Origin: Magnetospirillum moscoviense
GTDB lineage: Bacteria > Pseudomonadota > Alphaproteobacteria > Rhodospirillales > Magnetospirillaceae
DNA length: 40,749 nt
Reading direction: 5' to 3'
NCBI RefSeq assembly: GCF_001650635.1
Contig: NZ_LWQU01000134.1
Location: 1 to 40,749 of the forward strand
In this document: piece by piece, positions 15,119 to 23,108 of the stretch
How positions within the stretch are numbered: the stretch's first letter is position 1
How the letters are laid out: each line of letters starts with the position of its first letter
Translations under genes and position numbers: made by a program
Notes under the pieces: generated by a model
The model's input: only the letters and a program-made list of their open reading frames with translations
Told to the model about the DNA's origin: nothing
Database searches by the model: none

Positions 15119-16249
15119 TCACGCGGCCTGGGCCGCCTGTTTAACGTCCAGTCCCTTGCGGCCCGCCAGATCGGTCCAGGCGTTCAGGAACAATTCGATC
15201 TCGTTCTTGGTCGTGTCCGGCCCCAGGCTGACCCGGATCGCCGAACCGGCCCATTCGGGCGCCAGCCCCATCGCCTTCAAGACATGGCTTTCGCCCACCT
15301 TGCCCGACGAACAGGCCGAACCGGCGCTGACCATCAATCCGGCCAGATCCATCGCCGCCACCTGCAACTGGGCGGCCACGCCGGGCAGCGCCAGGCAAGT
15401 GGTGTTGCACAGGCGCAAGGCGGCCTGGGCGACCACGCGGGCCGCCGGCACCCGGGCGAGGGCTTGGGATTCCAGATGATCGCGCAAATCACTCATCTCT
15501 AATATGGTATCCTTGCGCAGGATGTCATCGGCGGCGACACCGAAACCGACGATTCCGGGAAGATTTTCGCTCCCCGAGCGCCGACGTCGCTCCTGCCCCC
15601 CACCAAGCAAAAATGGTGCCATCGGAAAGTCGGGGTTTTTCAACGCCAACGCGCCGCATCCGGGCAAACCGCCCATTTTGTGGGCCGACAATGTCAGGAA
15701 GTCGACATCCAGGTCCGACATCGACACAACCAACCGGCCGGGGCCTTGGGCGGCGTCGCAATGGACCAGGGCGCCCAAGCGGTGGGCCAGGCGCGCCACC
15801 TCGGCGACCGGCTGGATGACCCCGGTTTCGTTGTTGGCCAGCATCACCGAGACGATCGCCGACTGGTCGGATTCGGCCAGCAGGCGTTCCAGCGCCGCCA
15901 GATCGACGATGCCGTCCTGGTCCACGGGGACGATGTCGGTGGCATAGGCCAGCACCGACGGATGCTCGACCGCCGAGGCGACCATCCGGGGCCGCTCGCA
16001 CCCTTTCAGGGCCAAGGCGTTGGCTTCGGTGCCGCCCGAGGTGAAGATGATTCCACCGGCCGGGGCGCCGACCAGGCCAGCGACCGACGTGCGGGCCGCT
16101 TCCAGCCGGGCGCGGGCGGCACGGCCGGCGGCGTGGACCGAGGATGGATTGCCGGCCTCGCGCAAGATGTCCGCGACGACCGCCACCACCTCGGGCCGCG
16201 CCGGGGAGCCGGCGTTATGATCGAGGTAAGCCGAAACCGTCACGGTCAA
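15119..16249 (-). CDS. Second NifS/IscS-like cysteine desulfurase
   Basis: The 376-aa protein is a group I cysteine desulfurase with PLP lysine K191 (SAHKMGG), H96 (VEHPSV) and catalytic cysteine C313 ([17 protein letters not shown]). It is shorter and clearly different from the IscS encoded next to it (for example [11 protein letters not shown] in place of [11 protein letters not shown]), so it is not a recent duplicate. Tandem desulfurase genes between iscR and iscU occur in alphaproteobacteria. Its role may be sulfur supply to a different acceptor. No nitrogen-fixation genes are nearby, so the symbol nifS is not justified. It lies 12 bases after iscR. Confidence 0.9.
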   Translation of the reverse strand: MTVTVSAYLDHNAGSPARPEVVAVVADILREAGNPSSVHAAGRAARARLEAARTSVAGLVGAPAGGIIFTSGGTEANALALKGCERPRMVASAVEHPSVLAYATDIVPVDQDGIVDLAALERLLAESDQSAIVSVMLANNETGVIQPVAEVARLAHRLGALVHCDAAQGPGRLVVSMSDLDVDFLTLSAHKMGGLPGCGALALKNPDFPMAPFLLGGGQERRRRSGSENLPGIVGFGVAADDILRKDTILEMSDLRDHLESQALARVPAARVVAQAALRLCNTTCLALPGVAAQLQVAAMDLAGLMVSAGSACSSGKVGESHVLKAMGLAPEWAGSAIRVSLGPDTTKNEIELFLNAWTDLAGRKGLDVKQAAQAA

Positions 16250-16261
16250 TCACGCTCCTTT

Positions 16262-16726
16262 CTACTGGGCCGCCACCGAGCCGGAATTGCCGTGGAACAT
16301 GCCCGAACTGCCGAGGATACGGCGCTCGCACACGTCGGACAGCGACACCGACGACAGGTACAGGTAAATCTGGTTGCCCAATTCTTCCCACAGATCGTGG
16401 GTCAGGCAACGGCCCTTGTGATGGTGGCAGCCGGCCGGCGAACCGGGCGAACAGCGGGTGGTCTGGATCGGCTCATCGACCGCCAGGATGATGTCGGAAA
16501 TGCGCAACTGGACCGGGGTGCGGGCCAACAGATAGCCGCCGCCGGGACCGCGCACGCTTTTCACCAGGCCGCCCTTCCTGAGCTTGCCGAACAGCTGCTC
16601 GAGATAGGACAGCGAAATTTCCTGGCGCTCGGCGATGTCGGCCAAGGCCACCGGACTTCCCTGGGAATGGCTGGCCAGATCGACCATCGCCATCACGGCA
16701 TAGCGCCCTTTGGTGCTGAGTTTCAC
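16262..16726 (-). CDS. iscR: Fe-S responsive regulator IscR (Rrf2 family)
   Basis: The 154-aa Rrf2 regulator has an N-terminal winged helix (MKLSTKGRYAVMAMVDLA, then SYLEQLFGKLRKGGLVKSVRG) and a cluster-binding loop with C92, C100, C107 and nearby H110. In E. coli the [2Fe-2S] form represses the isc operon through type-1 sites; the same is expected here. It is the second gene of the operon, 54 bases after cysE, with no obvious promoter in that gap. The likely control site therefore lies upstream of cysE. Confidence 0.95.
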   Translation of the reverse strand: MKLSTKGRYAVMAMVDLASHSQGSPVALADIAERQEISLSYLEQLFGKLRKGGLVKSVRGPGGGYLLARTPVQLRISDIILAVDEPIQTTRCSPGSPAGCHHHKGRCLTHDLWEELGNQIYLYLSSVSLSDVCERRILGSSGMFHGNSGSVAAQ

Positions 16727-16780
16727 GTCTTCGTCTCCCGAGATGGCGGACCCTTGCCTTGGGCCCCGCGCCCGTTGTCG

Positions 16781-17548
16781 TTACTGCTGCGAGGATGCCG
16801 AGAGGGATTTTTCCTCCTCGTCCTCGCCCTGATGCGCCACGATCATCCGCGGCTTGCGACGGCTGGTGCCGTTCTTTGATTTGGTGCCTTCCAGCTCGGC
16901 TTCCAGGTCGCCGACCCGTTCCAGCAAGGCGCCGACCTGGGCGCGCAGCGAATCCACCGCGCGCGCCACCGGATCGGGCAAATTCTCGTCTTCCAGGCCA
17001 TAGGCGCAGAAGGTCGGCTCGCCCTCTTTCGCCTTGCGAAGCACCATGCGGGCGGGGATGCCGACCATGGTGGCACCCGGCGGAACCTCGGTCAGCACCA
17101 CGGCGTTGGCGCCGATGCGCGCCCCCTTGCCGACGGTGATCGGCCCCAGCACCTGCGCGCCCGAGCCGACGATCACCCCGTCTTCCAGGGTCGGATGGCG
17201 CTTGCCCTTGTGCAGCGAGGTGCCGCCCAGGGTGACGCCGTGATAAAGGGTGACGTCGTCGCCGATGATCGCCGTCTCGCCGATCACCACGCCGGTGCCG
17301 TGATCGATGAACAGCCGCCGCCCGACGGTGGCTCCGGGATGAATCTCGATGCCGGTGAACACCTTGCCGATGTGCGACAACACCCGGCCCAGCAGGCACA
17401 AGCCCTTGCCCCAGCACCAATGCGCCAACCGATAAATCAGCAGCGCATGCAGGCCCGGATAGCACAAGATGACTTCCAGCCACGAATGCGCCGCCGGGTC
17501 ACGGCTGCGTATCGACGCGATATCTTCTTGAAAAGACTTGAAATCCAT
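16781..17548 (-). CDS. cysE: Serine O-acetyltransferase CysE
   Basis: The 255-aa enzyme makes O-acetylserine from serine and acetyl-CoA, the committed step of cysteine synthesis. The N-terminal helical part ([20 protein letters not shown]) is followed by the left-handed beta-helix hexapeptide repeats (about 70-170), with [14 protein letters not shown] and the H of [11 protein letters not shown]. After the catalytic core there is an unusual ~65-residue tail with a coiled-coil part and a charged end ([14 protein letters not shown]). The ATG at 17548 matches the family start; the frame is open upstream to 17686 but those residues do not fit. It heads the isc operon, linking cysteine supply to sulfur use. 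Confidence 0.93.
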   Translation of the reverse strand: MDFKSFQEDIASIRSRDPAAHSWLEVILCYPGLHALLIYRLAHWCWGKGLCLLGRVLSHIGKVFTGIEIHPGATVGRRLFIDHGTGVVIGETAIIGDDVTLYHGVTLGGTSLHKGKRHPTLEDGVIVGSGAQVLGPITVGKGARIGANAVVLTEVPPGATMVGIPARMVLRKAKEGEPTFCAYGLEDENLPDPVARAVDSLRAQVGALLERVGDLEAELEGTKSKNGTSRRKPRMIVAHQGEDEEEKSLSASSQQ

Positions 17549-17636
17549 GGCGGGCAATATGCTAATCTTCCGGCTCGGTCGCGGCAGGCCATGGCTTGGG
17601 GGGATACCGGCCAAGGTTCTGCAGCGATCGAAAGTG

Positions 17637-17665
17637 AATATAGGATGTCCGACCAGGCCGGTCAA
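17637..17665 (-). promoter_or_regulatory. Sigma-70 promoter of the cysE-isc operon with IscR-like dyad
   Basis: On the minus strand TTGACC (17665-17660) and TATATT (17642-17637) are 17 bases apart, about 90 bases upstream of the cysE ATG. The -35 overlaps TTGAC-N7-GTCGG (17665-17649). That dyad matches the YYGAC-N7-GTCRR core of the E. coli type-1 IscR site in spacing and half-sites, though its centre is GC-rich rather than AT-rich. Repression by holo-IscR from this site is an inference. Confidence 0.6.
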
Positions 17666-17776
17666 CCATGACCGACCCCAATCCATGAAGGCCTCGATAA
17701 GTCTCCGACATCGACGGTGGGAGATTCCCGCCGATCCGGGCCGGAAAACCGAACGAAGCTGAAGTCAGGGGATACG

Positions 17777-18463
17777 ATGCCCGAGGTTATTTTCAACGGA
17801 CCAGACGGCCGCCTTGAAGGCCGCTATCACCATTCCAAGGTTCCCAACGCCCCGATCGCCTTGTTGCTGCACCCGCATCCGCAGCATGGCGGCACCATGA
17901 ACAACAAAGTCGTCTATGGGATGTACCACACCTTCGTTCGGCGTGGTTTCTCGACGCTTCGCTTCAATTTCCGCGGTGTCGGGCGCAGCCAGGGCAAGTT
18001 CGACAACGGACAGGGCGAATTGTCCGATGCCGCCTCGGCGTTGGATTGGATGCAAAGCTACAACCCCAATGCCGGCGCCTGCTGGGTTGGCGGGTTCTCG
18101 TTCGGTGCCTGGATCGGCATGCAATTGCTGATGCGCCGGCCGGAAATCGACGGCTTCATCTCGGTGGCGCCGCCGGCCAACATCTACGACTTCACCTTCC
18201 TGGCGCCCTGCCCGTCCTCGGGTCTGATCGTCCATGGCAGCTCGGACGAGCTGGTGCCCGAGCCCAGCGTCGCCAAGCTGGCGGCCAAGCTGGGCAGCCA
18301 GAAGAACATCAAGGTCCGCTATCGCACCGTCGAGGGCGCCAACCACTTCTTCGGCGCGCACATGGACCCCTTGAACGAGCTGGTCGACCAGTATCTGGGC
18401 GAATCGCTGGACGGTGCCACCCGCGCCGAGCCGGCTGCGGCCCTGGCCGCCGCCCTGCCCTGA
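17777..18463 (+). CDS. Alpha/beta hydrolase (COG2945-like)
   Basis: The 228-aa protein has the alpha/beta-hydrolase core: HPHPQHGGTMNN near residue 35, the nucleophile elbow GGFSFGAW (S at about 114), an acid in GSSDELVP and a final histidine in GANHFFGAH. The family is a group of small soluble hydrolases of unknown substrate, common in proteobacteria. The ATG at 17777 has AGGGG upstream. It is divergent from cysE with about 230 bases between, which hold the isc promoter. Confidence 0.85.
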   Translation: MPEVIFNGPDGRLEGRYHHSKVPNAPIALLLHPHPQHGGTMNNKVVYGMYHTFVRRGFSTLRFNFRGVGRSQGKFDNGQGELSDAASALDWMQSYNPNAGACWVGGFSFGAWIGMQLLMRRPEIDGFISVAPPANIYDFTFLAPCPSSGLIVHGSSDELVPEPSVAKLAAKLGSQKNIKVRYRTVEGANHFFGAHMDPLNELVDQYLGESLDGATRAEPAAALAAALP

Positions 18464-18489
18464 CCGGCCGATCGGCGCTGAAAGAAGAT

Positions 18490-18513
18490 CGGGCCGCCCC
18501 TAGGGGCGGCCCG
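18490..18513. terminator. Palindromic terminator between convergent genes
   Basis: A perfect 24-base palindrome (two 12-base arms, GC-rich) lies 26 bases after the hydrolase stop and 11 bases after the end of the convergent lipoprotein gene. TTTCGCTT follows on the plus strand and ATCTTCTTT on the minus strand. It could work as a bidirectional terminator. Confidence 0.65.
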
Positions 18514-18524
18514 TTTCGCTTGGA

Positions 18525-19004
18525 TTAGTAACGCGGCGGCACGGTGGCATAGCCGCGCGGTTCCGGCGGGCTCCAGCTGGGCTGGTTCCAGCCGCCGCCC
18601 CACGCCCCGCCTTGCGGCGCCGCATAGGCCGGCGGTGGCGCATAGTTCCACGCCTGGGGCGCGCCATAGCCCTGGGGAGCGCCGTAGGCCGGTGCCGGGG
18701 CATAATGCTGATAGGGCTGCGGCCCATAGGAATAGCGCGGCTGTTGTTGGGCGGCATAGGTGCGGTCGGCGCGGTCCATCGAGGCGCCGGCTTCCGAGCC
18801 CATCCACGCCCCCAGCAAGGTGCCGAGCGCCGTGGTAGCCAATTGCCCCTTGCCCTTGCCGAACTGCGAGCCGGCCAGAGCGCCGCCGGCACCACCCAAC
18901 AGGGACCCGCCGGTCTGCTTGCTGATGCCGAAACCGTCGCCGCCCGGCTGGGCGCAGGCGGCGAGAGACAGGGTCAAAGCGGCCGCCACCAGAATCTTGC
19001 GCAT
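18525..19004 (-). CDS. Glycine-zipper lipoprotein
   Basis: The 159-aa protein starts with a lipoprotein signal (MRKILVAAALTLSLAAC, lipobox LAAC with Cys 17). Residues about 32-70 form a glycine-zipper 2TM-type region (GGSLLGGAGGALAGSQFGKG, then LGTLLGAWMGSEAGASMDRADR), as in the rickettsial 17-kDa antigen family. The rest is a low-complexity tail rich in proline, tyrosine, alanine and glutamine with imperfect APQGYGAP-like repeats. It is probably an outer-membrane lipoprotein. GGAGG before the ATG at 19004 decides the start; the ATG at 19016 has none. Confidence 0.85.
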   Translation of the reverse strand: MRKILVAAALTLSLAACAQPGGDGFGISKQTGGSLLGGAGGALAGSQFGKGKGQLATTALGTLLGAWMGSEAGASMDRADRTYAAQQQPRYSYGPQPYQHYAPAPAYGAPQGYGAPQAWNYAPPPAYAAPQGGAWGGGWNQPSWSPPEPRGYATVPPRY

Positions 19005-19094
19005 GATGTCCTCCATGGTCGGGACCCCATGTCGGAAGGTCCCATGGACATCATATAATACGCCCGGATGGCCGAATTATGGCAGCCCAAACGA

Positions 19095-19122
19095 AAACGC
19101 CCGCCGTTTCCGGCGGGCGTTT
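19095..19122 (-). terminator. Rho-independent terminator of the TrcR-like gene
   Basis: Stem arms 19095-19106 and 19111-19122 (12 pairs, loop of 4) lie 22 bases after the stop of the minus-strand gene at 19144. On the minus strand the stem ends in a T run (GCGTTTTCGTTT). Confidence 0.75.
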
Positions 19123-19143
19123 GGTTCGCGCGAGGGGCCGTGA

Positions 19144-19716
19144 TTATTCGGCCGAGCCTTCGCCTTCCTCGTGGAATTGCGGCGACACCGTGCCGGCACG
19201 CGGCCGGGCCAGGGCGACGGACTTTTCCAACTCGGCCTCGGTGCACAGGCCCAGGGTGACCGGATTGCGCGGCTTGATGTTGGTGGCGTTCCAGTGGGTC
19301 TTTTCCCGCACCGACTGGATGGTCGGCTTGGTGGTGCCGATCAGCTTGCACAGCTGCGGATCCGACAGTTCCGGATGGTGCTTCAGCAGCCAGGCGATGG
19401 CGTCGGGGCGATCCTGACGCTTCGAGACCGGGGTGTAGCGGGCACCCTTGGGCTTGGCGCGGGGCTGCGGATAGTCGGTGATGTTCAGCTTCAGGTGGGC
19501 GTCCTGATCGGCCTCGCAGCGCTCGATCTCGGACTTGGACAGCTGGCCGTTGGCGACCGGATCCAATCCGACGATGCCGGACGCGACTTCGCCATCGGCG
19601 ATCGCCTGCACTTCCAGGGCATGCAAGCCGCAGAAATCAGCGATCTGCTCGAAGCTCAGAGCCGTGTTCTCGACCAGCCAGACGGCAGTTGCCTTGGGCA
19701 TGAGCGGCAGGGCCAT
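19144..19716 (-). CDS. DUF1013 family regulator (TrcR-like)
   Basis: The 190-aa protein matches DUF1013, found almost only in alphaproteobacteria and annotated as cell-cycle transcriptional regulator TrcR. Visible signatures are MPKATAVWLVENTALSFEQIADFCGLH, which has a helix-turn-helix look (residues about 6-30), YTPVSKRQDRPDAIAWLLKHHPEL and the second HTH-like DPQLCKLIGTTKPTIQSVRE (about 125-145). GGAGAG lies four bases before the ATG at 19716; upstream in-frame starts (19728, 19770) lack a site. The RcdA homologue at 23328 belongs to the same CtrA-related cell-cycle network. Confidence 0.88.
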   Translation of the reverse strand: MALPLMPKATAVWLVENTALSFEQIADFCGLHALEVQAIADGEVASGIVGLDPVANGQLSKSEIERCEADQDAHLKLNITDYPQPRAKPKGARYTPVSKRQDRPDAIAWLLKHHPELSDPQLCKLIGTTKPTIQSVREKTHWNATNIKPRNPVTLGLCTEAELEKSVALARPRAGTVSPQFHEEGEGSAE

Positions 19717-19804
19717 GTATCTCTCCATCTTGGGGCGCCCGTGCTGGTGGGCGCCGACAATCAATTCCATAAGGCCGTTGTTATAGGGGAGTGGTCAGCC
19801 CGGG

Positions 19805-20773
19805 TCAAACCGTCAACACGATCTTGCCGATATGGGCGCCTGATTCCATCAGCCGATGCGCGTCGGCCGCCTGGGCCAGGGGGAAAGTGGCGTGTACCAC
19901 CGGGCGGATGGTGCCGGCTTCGATCAGCGGCCACGCCATGTCCTTCAGCCCTTGCGCCATGCGGGCCTTGGCATCGTCCGATTGCGGCCGAAGGGTCGAG
20001 CCGGTCAGGGTCAGGCGCTTCAGCATCACCGGCATCAGGTTCAGCTCGGCACTCGAGCCCTTCATGAAGGCAATGTTGACCAGACGGCCGTCGGCGGCCA
20101 GCGAGCGGATGTTGCGGGCCATATAATCGCCGCCGACCATGTCGAGGATGACGTCCACCCCTTTGCCGCCGGTCAGTTCCTTGATGGCGGCGGCGAAATC
20201 GGTGGCGGTGTAGTCGATGGCGTGGTCGGCCCCCAGCTCGCGGCAGGCCGTGATCTTACGCTCGCCCGAGGCGGTGGCGAACACCGTCGCCCCGAAGGCC
20301 TTGGCCAGCTGGATGGCGGTGGTGCCGATGCCCGAGGTGCCGCCATGGACCAGGAACTTCTCGCCCGCCTTCAACTGGCCGCGCTCAAACACATTGTGCC
20401 AGACGGTGAAGAAGGTTTCCGGCAAGGCCGCCGCCTGCACCAGATCCAGCCCGGCCGGAACCGGCAGACAATGGCGCTGGTCGGCGGTGACGTACTCGGC
20501 ATAGCCGCCGCCGGCCACCAGGGCGCACACCGTCTGATCGGTTCCGACGATGGTGCCGGCCACTTCCAGCCCCGGCAGGTCCGAGGCGCCGGGCGGGGCC
20601 GGATAGGCACCCTGGCGCTGCAGCACGTCGGGGCGATTGATGCCGGCCGCCGCCACCTTGATCAGCACCTGCCCCGGCCCCGGCTGCGGCACTGTCCGGG
20701 TGGCGGGCTTCAGCACCTCGGGCGCGCCCGGTTCGCTGATCTCGATGCAGGTCATGGTGGTGGGCTGGGTCAT
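19805..20773 (-). CDS. NAD(P)H quinone oxidoreductase (PIG3-like, zinc-free MDR family)
   Basis: The 322-aa protein belongs to the zinc-independent medium-chain reductases related to TP53I3/PIG3. It has the GroES-like N-terminal domain (AAAGINRPDVLQRQGAYPAPPGAS), PGLEVAGTI, VQAAALPETFFTVW and the nucleotide site HGGTSGIGTTAIQLAKAFGA (about 145-165). No structural-zinc cysteines are seen. It probably reduces quinones with NADPH. The ATG at 20773 has GGAAAGAG upstream; an in-frame ATG lies at 20755. Longer upstream open sequence runs through the opposite-strand dehydrogenase and is not coding. Confidence 0.88.
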   Translation of the reverse strand: MTQPTTMTCIEISEPGAPEVLKPATRTVPQPGPGQVLIKVAAAGINRPDVLQRQGAYPAPPGASDLPGLEVAGTIVGTDQTVCALVAGGGYAEYVTADQRHCLPVPAGLDLVQAAALPETFFTVWHNVFERGQLKAGEKFLVHGGTSGIGTTAIQLAKAFGATVFATASGERKITACRELGADHAIDYTATDFAAAIKELTGGKGVDVILDMVGGDYMARNIRSLAADGRLVNIAFMKGSSAELNLMPVMLKRLTLTGSTLRPQSDDAKARMAQGLKDMAWPLIEAGTIRPVVHATFPLAQAADAHRLMESGAHIGKIVLTV

Positions 20774-20857
20774 GGTCGAAGCTCTTTCCGGGCCTGTTTC
20801 GCGCCGCGACAATCTGGTACGGTCACGGGAATATGGCAAGTGGCGCCGGAGGTTCCG

Positions 20858-21040
20858 ATGGATTGGGACGAACCCGAGAAGAAGAAGAAACGCCTGGAAC
20901 CAGCCAATCTGGAAGTTCTGGGCGTCGCCGAACTGGGCGAGTATATCGCCGAGCTGGAAGCCGAGATCGCCCGCGCCCAGGCCGCCATCGCCGCCAAGAA
21001 GAATGTCCGTGCCGGCGCCGAGGCGCTGTTCAAGAAATAA
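20858..21040 (+). CDS. DUF1192 family small protein
   Basis: The 60-aa protein (DWDEPEKKKKRLEPANLEVL, then ELGEYIAELEAEIARAQAAI) matches DUF1192, short alphaproteobacterial proteins of unknown function with a central coiled-coil helix. GGAGG lies 5 bases before the ATG. It is 18 bases upstream of the hydroxybutyrate dehydrogenase gene and probably in its operon, and it is divergent from the quinone oxidoreductase with about 85 bases between. Confidence 0.85.
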   Translation: MDWDEPEKKKKRLEPANLEVLGVAELGEYIAELEAEIARAQAAIAAKKNVRAGAEALFKK

Positions 21041-21058
21041 CCACCGGGGGGAATGAAT

Positions 21059-21841
21059 ATGCTGAAGGGACGCACCGCCATCGTCACCGGCTCGACCAGC
21101 GGCATCGGTCTGGGGATCGCCCGGTCGCTGGCCGCCAAGGGGGCGGACATCATGCTGAACGGCTTCGGCGACGCCGCCGAGATCGAGGCGATCCGCGCAG
21201 GCCTGGAAGCCGAGTTCAAGGTCCGCGCCCTTTATAACGGCGCCGACCTGTCCAAGGCCGACCAGTGCGAGGCGCTGGTCAAGGATGCCGAGACCCGGCT
21301 GGGCCGCGTCGACATCCTGGTCAACAATGCCGGCATCCAGCACGTCGCCCCCATCGACGAATTCCCGCCCGAGCGCTGGGACGCGGTGATCGCCATCAAC
21401 CTGTCCTCGGCCTTCCACACCATCCGCGCCGCCCTGCCCGGCATGAAGGCGCTGGGCTGGGGCCGGCTGATCAATGTCGCCTCGGCCCATGGGCTGGTGG
21501 CCTCGGTCAACAAGGCGGCCTATGTCGCCGCCAAGCACGGCTTGATCGGTATGACCAAGGTGGTCGGCCTGGAATGCGCCGAAACCGGCATCACCTGCAA
21601 CGCCATCTGTCCCGGCTGGGTGCTGACGCCCCTGGTGCAAAAGCAGATCGACGCCCGCGCCGCCGCCCAAGGGGTGTCGGTGGCCGATGCCGGCCGCGAC
21701 CTGTTGTCGGAAAAGCAGCCGTCCAAGCGCTTCACCACGCCCGAGCAATTGGGCGACACCGCCGTCTTCCTGTGTTCCGACGCGGCCTCCAACATCACCG
21801 GCACCCAGCTTGCGGTGGATGGCGGCTGGACCGCGCAATGA
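21059..21841 (+). CDS. 3-hydroxybutyrate dehydrogenase (SDR family)
   Basis: The 260-aa short-chain dehydrogenase has TGSTSGIGLGIA (NAD site, about residues 10-21), NNAGIQHV, the catalytic S in NVASAHGLVAS and Y-x3-K in YVAAKHG, and the C-terminal TGTQLAVDGGW. The motif AGIQHVAPI and the SEKQPSKRFTTPEQ segment are typical of D-3-hydroxybutyrate dehydrogenase, which makes acetoacetate from the monomer of polyhydroxybutyrate. An ATG at 21053 is two codons earlier but only two bases from the GGGGGG site, so 21059 is preferred. Its stop overlaps the next gene's start (ATGA). Confidence 0.9.
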   Translation: MLKGRTAIVTGSTSGIGLGIARSLAAKGADIMLNGFGDAAEIEAIRAGLEAEFKVRALYNGADLSKADQCEALVKDAETRLGRVDILVNNAGIQHVAPIDEFPPERWDAVIAINLSSAFHTIRAALPGMKALGWGRLINVASAHGLVASVNKAAYVAAKHGLIGMTKVVGLECAETGITCNAICPGWVLTPLVQKQIDARAAAQGVSVADAGRDLLSEKQPSKRFTTPEQLGDTAVFLCSDAASNITGTQLAVDGGWTAQ

Positions 21842-22272
21842 CCAAGCCCGCCCCGTTGACCAAGGCCGACTTCCGCTATTTCGTCGATATTCAGACCCGC
21901 TGGGCCGACAACGACATGTTCGGCCACGTCAACAATGTCGAATATTACCGCTTTTTCGAAATCGCGGTGGTCGATTTCCTGATGGGGCCGTGCCAACTGG
22001 ACCTGTTCAACGCCCCGGCGGTGCCGTTCGCCGCCGAAAGCAAATGCCGGTTCTTCCGGCCGCTGTCATGGCCGGAAAAGGTGGTGGCCGGCATCCGGAT
22101 CGAGAAGCTGGGACGGACCTCGGTGACCTATGGGATCGGGCTGTTCGGCGAAGGATCGGACCAGGCGGCGGCGGAAGGCCACTGGGTCCACGTGTTCGTC
22201 GGTCGCGAGGATCAGCGCCCCACCGACATCCCCCCCGCACCCCGCGCCGCCTTCGAGGCACATCTGGCCTGA
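21838..22272 (+). CDS. Acyl-CoA thioesterase (4HBT hotdog fold)
   Basis: The 144-aa protein is a single hotdog domain with the 4HBT active-site pattern: TRWADNDMFGHVNNVEYYRFFE (catalytic-type D in ADND), then SKCRFFRPLSWPEKV and a final strand HVFVGR. Enzymes of this family hydrolyse acyl-CoA thioesters; the substrate cannot be read from sequence. It is translationally coupled to the hydroxybutyrate dehydrogenase gene, so a role in short-chain acyl-CoA or PHB turnover is plausible. Confidence 0.88.
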   Translation: MTKPAPLTKADFRYFVDIQTRWADNDMFGHVNNVEYYRFFEIAVVDFLMGPCQLDLFNAPAVPFAAESKCRFFRPLSWPEKVVAGIRIEKLGRTSVTYGIGLFGEGSDQAAAEGHWVHVFVGREDQRPTDIPPAPRAAFEAHLA

Positions 22273-22276
22273 CGGA

Positions 22277-22486
22277 TCAGTCTTTTTCCCGCTTCAGCAG
22301 CACGCGGACATCCGGCGTGTGGTCGAACGTGTCGATCCGCCAGCCGATATCCTCGACCCGATAGACACGGCCGGAACGGGCGCGGATACGATTGCCAATC
22401 CGGCAGGGGATATCCGCCTCGAAATAATGGTTCACTTCAGTCTTGTCGAAAGACTCTGCTATGAAGAACCGCATGACACCCACCAT
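22277..22486 (-). CDS. Hypothetical 69-aa protein
   Basis: The small protein has a beta-rich look (FEADIPCRIGNRIRARSGRVYRVEDIGWRIDT) and a basic tail (RVLLKREKD). I do not recognise a family. It begins at 22486 (MVGVMRFF) or at 22474 (MRFFIAESF); GGTGGG upstream of the second makes that start possible. It is convergent with the thioesterase, four bases apart. A promoter candidate lies at 22512-22540 in an AT-rich stretch. Confidence 0.6.
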   Translation of the reverse strand: MVGVMRFFIAESFDKTEVNHYFEADIPCRIGNRIRARSGRVYRVEDIGWRIDTFDHTPDVRVLLKREKD

Positions 22487-22511
22487 GCCTTACGTTTAAA
22501 CCCTATTCATA

Positions 22512-22540
22512 ATTATCCATCTTCTTTAGAGTGATTTCAA
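22512..22540 (-). promoter_or_regulatory. Candidate sigma-70 promoter in an AT-rich stretch
   Basis: On the minus strand TTGAAA (22540-22535) and GATAAT (22517-22512) are 17 bases apart, just upstream of the 69-aa gene. The whole 22500-22585 stretch is strikingly AT-rich for this genome. Confidence 0.5.
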
Positions 22541-22586
22541 TATTTTCATTTTTATCTATTTTTTTACAGTATTCACAAACAAAACA

Positions 22587-22610
22587 CCCGGAGTCATTGC
22601 TGACTCCGGG
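22587..22610 (-). terminator. Rho-independent terminator of the hsp20 gene
   Basis: Ten perfect pairs (22587-22596 with 22601-22610) around a 4-base loop lie 17 bases after the hsp20 stop. On the minus strand the stem is followed by TGTTTTGTTTG. Confidence 0.8.
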
Positions 22611-22627
22611 CGTTGGCACGACGGCGA

Positions 22628-23101
22628 TCAGGCCGCTTTGTCTTCGGCCGGCGGGCTTTCAATCAGCCGCGGGCGTTCCTTCATTTCGATGGGGATGCTG
22701 CGCGGCTTGGCCGATTCGGGGATTTCCCGCTTCAGATCGACATGCAGCAGGCCGTTCACCAGGGCGGCACCATCGACCAGGATGGTGTCGGCCAGTTCGA
22801 AGCGACGTTCGAACGAACGCCCCGCGATGCCGCGATGCAGGTATTCGGCGGGCTTTTCCTCGTGCCGGTTCTTGCCGGTGATCACCAGGGTATGGTTGGT
22901 CACGGTGACGTCCAGGTCGGCTTCGGCGAAGCCGGCCACCGCCATGGTGATGCGGTAATGGTCGTCGTCCAGCTTCTCGATGTTGTAGGGCGGATAGGCC
23001 AGCGTCTGGTCATCCAGGCGGCCGGCGGCATCCAGCATCCGCGACAGATGGTCGAAGCCGATGGTCGAGCGGAACAGGGGGGAGAGATCAAAAGCACGCA
23101 T
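22628..23101 (-). CDS. Small heat-shock protein, Hsp20/IbpA type
   Basis: The 157-aa holdase has an N-terminal region with FDLSPLFRSTIGFDHLSRML. Its alpha-crystallin domain runs from about residue 35 to 130 (PPYNIEKLDDDHYRITMAVAGF, GKNRHEE, RGIAGRSFERRFELAD, NGLLHVDLKREIPE), ending in the C-terminal RSIPIE, the I-x-I anchor. It binds unfolding proteins during heat stress. AGGAGG lies six bases before the ATG at 23101. A sigma-32 promoter and a ROSE-like hairpin upstream point to double heat control. Confidence 0.95.
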   Translation of the reverse strand: MRAFDLSPLFRSTIGFDHLSRMLDAAGRLDDQTLAYPPYNIEKLDDDHYRITMAVAGFAEADLDVTVTNHTLVITGKNRHEEKPAEYLHRGIAGRSFERRFELADTILVDGAALVNGLLHVDLKREIPESAKPRSIPIEMKERPRLIESPPAEDKAA

Positions 23102-23108
23102 GCCCAGT

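Noticed and set aside
13798-15144. Plus-strand frame opposite iscS
   Set aside because: Antisense shadow of iscS; no motif and no start signal.
15119-16249. Nitrogen-fixation nifS
   Set aside because: The enzyme is NifS-like, but no nif genes are near and it sits between iscR and iscS, so it belongs to the housekeeping ISC system.
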